From: an uncultured Ruminiclostridium sp.
GTDB lineage: Bacteria > Bacillota > Clostridia > Oscillospirales > Acutalibacteraceae
DNA length: 64,000 nt
Assembly: GCA_902490005.1 (NCBI GenBank)
Contig: CABUCM010000008.1
Coordinates: 1 to 64,000 of the forward strand
Direction: 5' to 3'
Part shown: one piece after another, positions 60,159-64,000 of the stretch
How the letters are laid out: the number at the start of each line of letters is the position of its first letter
Position numbering within the stretch: position 1 is the first letter of the stretch
The notes under the pieces: model-generated
What the model was told of the DNA's origin: nothing
Database searches by the model: none
The model's input: the letters and a program-made list of their open reading frames with translations, nothing else
Made by a program: the position numbers and the translations under genes

Positions 60159-61688
60159 TTGCCCAGATTTCTTCTGGATTCGACAAAAGAGGGTTCGCGT
60201 CAGGGAATAGGGGGAAAGCTCGAAAATTCCGTCATATATCTTGTTGTGTTTTTGCTCTGTGTGGCTGCCGCCGCGCTGGCCTTTCCCATTTCCGGCCAGC
60301 TTCAGGGGAAAGAGATTCAAGTGGTATCGGCATTTTTCGCTGGCGGAATTATAGCGGTGCTGTGCGTTTTGTGGAAGCTGAAAATGCTGGACCAGAAAAC
60401 CCTGCTGTTTCTTTTATTCCTGCTGGGGGTGCTGATGCGGCTTGCCTATGCGGCGGCCTATCCGGCGCAAGCGCGGCAGCACGATGTTTTTGATTCTGAC
60501 GGCCATTTGCAATATATCATGCGCCTGGCGGAAACCTGGCGGCTGCCGGAGACTAATAACTGGCAGTATAATCACCCGCCGCTGCACCATTTTCTGGCGG
60601 CGGTATGGATAAAGGTGTTCCAGTGGTTCGGCGTAACAGGCGAAGTGCAGCTTGCGGAAACCCTTCAGTATCTAACCTGCTTTTATTCCTGCGCCATGCT
60701 GGTGGTGGTTTACCGCATTTTTGAGGAAAACCCCTTCGGCCGCAGGGCGGTGCCTATCGCCTATGCCCTGGTCTGCCTCCATCCCACCTTTTACCTGCTG
60801 GCGGGCTCCTTGAATAACGACTGCCTGATGGTCCTGCTGTTTTTCGCCGCGGTTTTGTACACGCTTCGGTGGTACCGGAACCCCAGCCTGAAAAACAGCC
60901 TGCTGCTGGCGGCAGCCATCGGCTGCTGCATGATGGCCAAGGTCAGCGGCGCGATCATCGCGCCGGTAACCGCCATGGTATTTTTGTGGAAGCTGATTGC
61001 CTTGGCGAAAGAGCGGAAATGGAAGCTGTTCCGGCAGGCCGCGGCTAAGCTGGCGGCGTTTGGAGCGGTTTGCGTGCCCTTGGGCCTTTGGTATCCGGTG
61101 CGGAACCTGATCCTCTTCGGCCAGCCCCTGGGGTATGTGGCCCCGATTGGCGAGGACGCCGCCATCTACTGCGGCAATGAATCCCTGGCCGGCCGTTTTA
61201 TACCCTTGTTTTCCCCAGACTGGACGAAAAGCCTTTACTGCAACCCCTTTGAGGATTATAATATTTTTGCGTATATGACAAAATGCTCCGTGTTCGGGGA
61301 GAACGCCCTGGAGGGCGGCGCGGTGGCGGCGGCGCTGCTTTTGATCTGCGCTTTCGCGCTGACGGCGGCTGTCCTGATTTCCATGGTTTATGTGCTGGCC
61401 CGGGGCCGTAACGAAAGGACAAACCTGTTTTTTTGGGTGATGGCGGCTGTCATGGCGGCGCAGGTGGGGCTGTTTGTCTACTCCAACGTTCAGTATCCCT
61501 ATGGCTGCACCATGGATTTCCGGTATCTGGCGCCCGCGGTTCTGCCGGGAGCCGTGTTCCTGGGCGCCGCGGTTCAGCGCCTGTGGCGTTCCAAGCGGGA
61601 ATGGCACCAATATTTAGCGGCGGTGCTTTGCTGCGTGGTGTTTTTATTCTGTATCAGCGGCATCCTTTTGTATTTGATGCTTTCATAA
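60159..61688 (+). CDS. GT39-like integral membrane glycosyltransferase
   Basis: A 509-residue protein with about 11-12 transmembrane helices. The first extracytoplasmic loop holds 'HDVFDSDGHLQYIMRLAETW' and 'NWQYNHPPLHHFLAAVWIKV'; acidic residues in this place and the NHPPL-type motif are characteristic of polyprenyl-phosphate-dependent transferases (GT39/ArnT/PMT clan). The acceptor is unknown. The TTG start has AGGAGGGG nine bases upstream, and no better ATG exists. It lies 25 bases before the FAD oxidoreductase and is likely co-transcribed. Confidence 0.82.
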   Translation: MPRFLLDSTKEGSRQGIGGKLENSVIYLVVFLLCVAAAALAFPISGQLQGKEIQVVSAFFAGGIIAVLCVLWKLKMLDQKTLLFLLFLLGVLMRLAYAAAYPAQARQHDVFDSDGHLQYIMRLAETWRLPETNNWQYNHPPLHHFLAAVWIKVFQWFGVTGEVQLAETLQYLTCFYSCAMLVVVYRIFEENPFGRRAVPIAYALVCLHPTFYLLAGSLNNDCLMVLLFFAAVLYTLRWYRNPSLKNSLLLAAAIGCCMMAKVSGAIIAPVTAMVFLWKLIALAKERKWKLFRQAAAKLAAFGAVCVPLGLWYPVRNLILFGQPLGYVAPIGEDAAIYCGNESLAGRFIPLFSPDWTKSLYCNPFEDYNIFAYMTKCSVFGENALEGGAVAAALLLICAFALTAAVLISMVYVLARGRNERTNLFFWVMAAVMAAQVGLFVYSNVQYPYGCTMDFRYLAPAVLPGAVFLGAAVQRLWRSKREWHQYLAAVLCCVVFLFCISGILLYLMLS

Positions 61689-61713
61689 ATAGGAAGAAAG
61701 AAGGAGAACCATT

Positions 61714-63234
61714 ATGTCACAGTCCGTAGTGATTATCGGCGCGGGGCCGGCAGGGTTGACCGCCGCCTATGAGCTGCTGAAAAAGGGCGGGGTATCCGTT
61801 ACGATTTTAGAGGCCACCGGGGAGATCGGCGGCATCTCCAGAACAAAAAACTATAAAGGGAACCGTATGGATATCGGCGGGCACCGGTTTTTTTCCAAAT
61901 CGGACAAGGCGATGGATTTCTGGAAAGAGATCATGCCCCTTCAGGACCCGGAACAAGGGGTTACTCCGGAAAAAACAGACCTGCTGTTTCTGGTCCGCCA
62001 CCGGCTTTCCCGCATTTTATTTCTCAGGAAATTTTTTGATTATCCGGTGACCCTCAACGGGAGCACCATCAAGGGCCTGGGCTTTGCCCGGCTGATGAAA
62101 ATCGGCGCAAGCTATCTGAAAATCTGCTTTCAGCCGGTGAAGGATATCGACTCTTTGGAAAAGTTCTTCATCAGCCGGTTCGGCGTGGAGCTTTACGAGA
62201 CCTTTTTCAAGGATTACACGGAAAAGGTGTGGGGCGTGCCCTGCTCCCAGATCAGCCCGGACTGGGGCGCCCAGCGGGTAAAGGGGCTGTCGGTGTCCAA
62301 GGCGCTGCTGCACAGCCTGAAAAAGCCCTTTATGAAAAAAAGCACGGTCAACGGCAAAAAGGTGGAAACCAGCCTGATCGAAAGCTTTATGTATCCCAAA
62401 TACGGCCCCGGCCAGCTTTGGGAGGAGGTCGCCAACCGGGTGGTTGCCATGGGGGGAGAAATCCGGTTCGGCAGGAGGGTGGACCAAATTAACGTGGAAA
62501 ACGGCAGGGTCGCCTCCGTGGCCACCGTGGATGAAAACGGGGCCCGGGACACGGTGGAAGGGGACTATTTCCTGTCCTCTATGCCGGTGCGGGATCTGAT
62601 CCGCGCCATGGGCCAGGCGGCTCCGCAAAAGGCCAGAGAGGCCGCCGACGGCCTGGTTTACCGGGACTTTATGACGGTGGGCCTGCTGCTGGACCAGCTG
62701 AAGCTGAAGGACCCAAAAGCGGAGGATGGCAAGGTGATGGACGACTGGATTTATATCCAGGAGCGGGATGTGAAAATCGGCAGGCTGCAGCTGTTTAACA
62801 ACTGGAGCCCGTACATGGTGAAGGACCCCGATACGGTGTTTATGGGGCTGGAATATTTCTGCGACGAGGGGGATGAAATGTGGAACACCCCGGACCAGAA
62901 ATTTATCGATTTTGCCGTGGGCGAGCTGGAAAAGCTGGGAATCGTGGAGAAAAACCACGTGAAAGACGCGGTGCTGATCCGGGTGCCCAAGGCGTATCCC
63001 GCCTATTTCGGCAGCTACGGCCAGTTTGACCAAATCCGGAATTTCACCGATTCCCTGGAGAATTTGTTCCTGGTGGGCAGAAACGGCCAGCACCGCTATA
63101 ATAACATGGACCACTCCATGCTGACGGCCATGGCCGCCGCGGACGCCATTCTTTCCGGCAATGCCAAGGACAAAACCCCGGTTTGGGATATCAACACCGA
63201 GGAAGAATACCACGAGGAGAAGGAAGAGGCGTAA
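61714..63234 (+). CDS. FAD-dependent oxidoreductase (UGM/amine oxidase-like)
   Basis: A 506-residue flavoprotein. 'VVIIGAGPAGLTAAYELLKK' is the FAD-binding dinucleotide fold, 'LEATGEIGGISRT' and 'DIGGHRFFSKSD' follow, and 'LFLVGRNGQHRYNNMDHSML' is the C-terminal FAD contact. 'YTEKVWGVPCSQISPDWGAQ' is typical of the protoporphyrinogen-oxidase/UDP-galactopyranose-mutase-like group found next to membrane glycosyltransferases. A role in cell-surface glycan or polyprenyl-sugar chemistry is inferred from the neighbour at 60159. AAGGAG precedes the ATG. Confidence 0.85.
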   Translation: MSQSVVIIGAGPAGLTAAYELLKKGGVSVTILEATGEIGGISRTKNYKGNRMDIGGHRFFSKSDKAMDFWKEIMPLQDPEQGVTPEKTDLLFLVRHRLSRILFLRKFFDYPVTLNGSTIKGLGFARLMKIGASYLKICFQPVKDIDSLEKFFISRFGVELYETFFKDYTEKVWGVPCSQISPDWGAQRVKGLSVSKALLHSLKKPFMKKSTVNGKKVETSLIESFMYPKYGPGQLWEEVANRVVAMGGEIRFGRRVDQINVENGRVASVATVDENGARDTVEGDYFLSSMPVRDLIRAMGQAAPQKAREAADGLVYRDFMTVGLLLDQLKLKDPKAEDGKVMDDWIYIQERDVKIGRLQLFNNWSPYMVKDPDTVFMGLEYFCDEGDEMWNTPDQKFIDFAVGELEKLGIVEKNHVKDAVLIRVPKAYPAYFGSYGQFDQIRNFTDSLENLFLVGRNGQHRYNNMDHSMLTAMAAADAILSGNAKDKTPVWDINTEEEYHEEKEEA

Positions 63235-63249
63235 GCTGGTTTCACAAGG

Positions 63250-63516
63250 TTATTTGTATTTGCCCCGTGCGTACAGATGGAATAATTCCATGAGCCGCTG
63301 GGACATGTCGTCCTTCTGCGACACGCCGTCCCGGAGAAAGGCGGCGGTTAACGGGCTGTCGTCTTTTAAAAGTTCATTTCTGATCCAGGTTCCCAGGCCG
63401 AAATGATAGCGGTTCAAATCGCCGGGATCGCAGGCTATAAATTTTTTCAATTCATTTTCAGAAAAAAGCTTTTCTATTTTAGAGAAGCTTTTTTTCATTT
63501 CCTTGCATAATTTCAT
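63250..63516 (-). CDS. YHFGxGTWIRN small protein, intact copy
   Basis: An 88-residue mostly helical protein with the central motif 'YHFGLGTWIRNELL' (~residues 38-51), resembling DUF6794. The start MKLCKEMKKSF is chosen because AAAAGGTG lies six bases upstream. Its full-length paralogue is at 33018 (with a stop codon at position 3). Both are divergent from a short XRE regulator across a palindromic operator, so the two genes form a conserved pair. The motif suggests binding to a partner or nucleic acid, but no function is known to me. Confidence 0.8.
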   Translation of the reverse strand: MKLCKEMKKSFSKIEKLFSENELKKFIACDPGDLNRYHFGLGTWIRNELLKDDSPLTAAFLRDGVSQKDDMSQRLMELFHLYARGKYK

Positions 63517-63593
63517 ATTTAACACCTTTTCTTTTAATGTTCAAAATCGTCGGCAGTTTTCACTGATAATAAAGTGAAAATCACCTCAAGAAT

Positions 63594-63643
63594 ATTTTAA
63601 GGGAATTTACCTTAAAACGCAATAAGGAATATTCCCTTATTGC
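63594..63643. promoter_or_regulatory. Two palindromic operators of twin module copy 2
   Basis: TTTTAAGG-N7-CCTTAAAA (63594-63617) and GCAATAAGG-N7-CCTTATTGC (63619-63643) are perfect inverted repeats that share the core TAAGG-N7-CCTTA and abut each other between the divergent genes. Confidence 0.72.
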
Positions 63644-63666
63644 ATACTAAACATGAGGTGATAAGA

Positions 63667-63897
63667 ATGTTTGAGCGGATACGAAACCTGCGGGAGGATA
63701 AGGACCTTTCTCAGAGAGTATTAGCGGAATATTTGCAAATTCACCAAACCACCTATTCTGATTATGAACGAGGCAATTTAAAAATTCCACCGGATGTGCT
63801 GATTAAATTATCCAAATTTTATGGCGTCAGCGTGGATTATTTACTGGGCCTTACCGACGAAACACAGCCTTATTCACAGCAGAAGAAATCAATATAG
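63667..63897 (+). CDS. XRE regulator of twin module, copy 2
   Basis: A 76-residue HTH protein: 'LREDKDLSQRVLAEYLQIHQ', 'YSDYERGNLKIPPDVLIKLS' and 'FYGVSVDYLLGLTDETQPYS'. It is a paralogue of the protein at 32704. The ATG at 63667 has GAGGTGATAAGA upstream. The two palindromes directly before it are its likely binding sites, giving autoregulation and control of the divergent 'YHFGxGTWIRN' gene (inference). Confidence 0.88.
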   Translation: MFERIRNLREDKDLSQRVLAEYLQIHQTTYSDYERGNLKIPPDVLIKLSKFYGVSVDYLLGLTDETQPYSQQKKSI

Positions 63898-64000
63898 AAA
63901 TTTTCCTGATATTTGGCATCAATTAATATGATAATTATATCATGCCATGCGGATTATATGTCACCTGGTATCATTCAATAAATAAAATATTTCCTTTATA
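63898..64000. other. AT-rich end of window
   Basis: AT-rich DNA with a small palindrome (ATGATA-ATTA-TATCAT near 63930). No gene is seen before the window ends. Confidence 0.5.

Noticed and set aside
62017..63213. 398-codon open frame antisense to the FAD oxidoreductase
   Set aside because: Length alone is impressive, but its composition is a mirror of the flavoprotein and it has no domain or translation signal.

Overview
The window reads as chromosomal DNA of an anaerobic, moderately GC-rich Gram-positive bacterium of the class Clostridia (Oscillospiraceae-like). The evidence is strong purine-rich Shine-Dalgarno sites, sigma-A promoters with 17-base spacers, many hairpin-plus-T-run terminators, a two-subunit Fe-S fumarase, a GGGtGRT protein with its Fe-S scaffold partner, and several small DUF proteins that I know mainly from Clostridia. 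I see no prophage, insertion sequence, CRISPR array or tRNA gene.

Layout. 1-182 is the 3' end of a 23S rRNA gene and its terminator. 301-12977 holds a SinR-type regulator, lepA, a Ca2+ P-type ATPase, a MntP/YtaF membrane protein, hflX, an operon of two zinc-ribbon membrane paralogues with an ABC exporter, and ribokinase. 13017-23996 is an accessory signalling region: an HxlR regulator facing a truncated flavoprotein gene, a PAS-GGDEF protein, a decayed hybrid kinase, an orphan Hpt protein, a double-GntR regulator, a lipoprotein fusing a solute-binding protein to a 5'-nucleotidase C-terminal domain, and a Cache-type hybrid kinase with two receivers. 24374-27249 is a divergent Fe-S module (GGGtGRT protein, scaffold, Mrp ATPase). 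27613-32641 carries an alpha-amylase/DUF1653 fusion, a cytidylate-kinase-like protein, a NUDIX gene overlapping aroF, and a TfoX protein.

32704-38447 begins with an XRE regulator divergent from a small 'YHFGxGTWIRN' protein, then a sulfur-metabolism block: an Rrf2 regulator, a UxaA-type two-subunit lyase, metY and cysK. The Rrf2 gene and metY share an inverted-repeat operator with identical spacing. 39173-45998 is a polyamine operon (speD-speA-speE-speB-carboxynorspermidine synthase-nspC) coding two routes to spermidine. 46618-59958 is mostly housekeeping: TtcA-like enzyme, rplM-rpsI, an AbrB-like protein, fumarase, a two-component system, phosphoglucomutase and fructokinase. 60159-63897 ends with a GT39-like membrane protein, an FAD oxidoreductase and a second copy of the XRE/'YHFGxGTWIRN' pair.

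The observations most worth following up are: (1) two paralogous divergent XRE/small-protein modules, each with its own palindromic operator, one with a TGA at codon 3; (2) the solute-binding/5'-nucleotidase-C lipoprotein beside a hybrid-kinase phosphorelay; (3) gene 3' ends, with their stop codons, copied in tandem downstream of the amylase and speB genes; (4) the shared Rrf2 operator.
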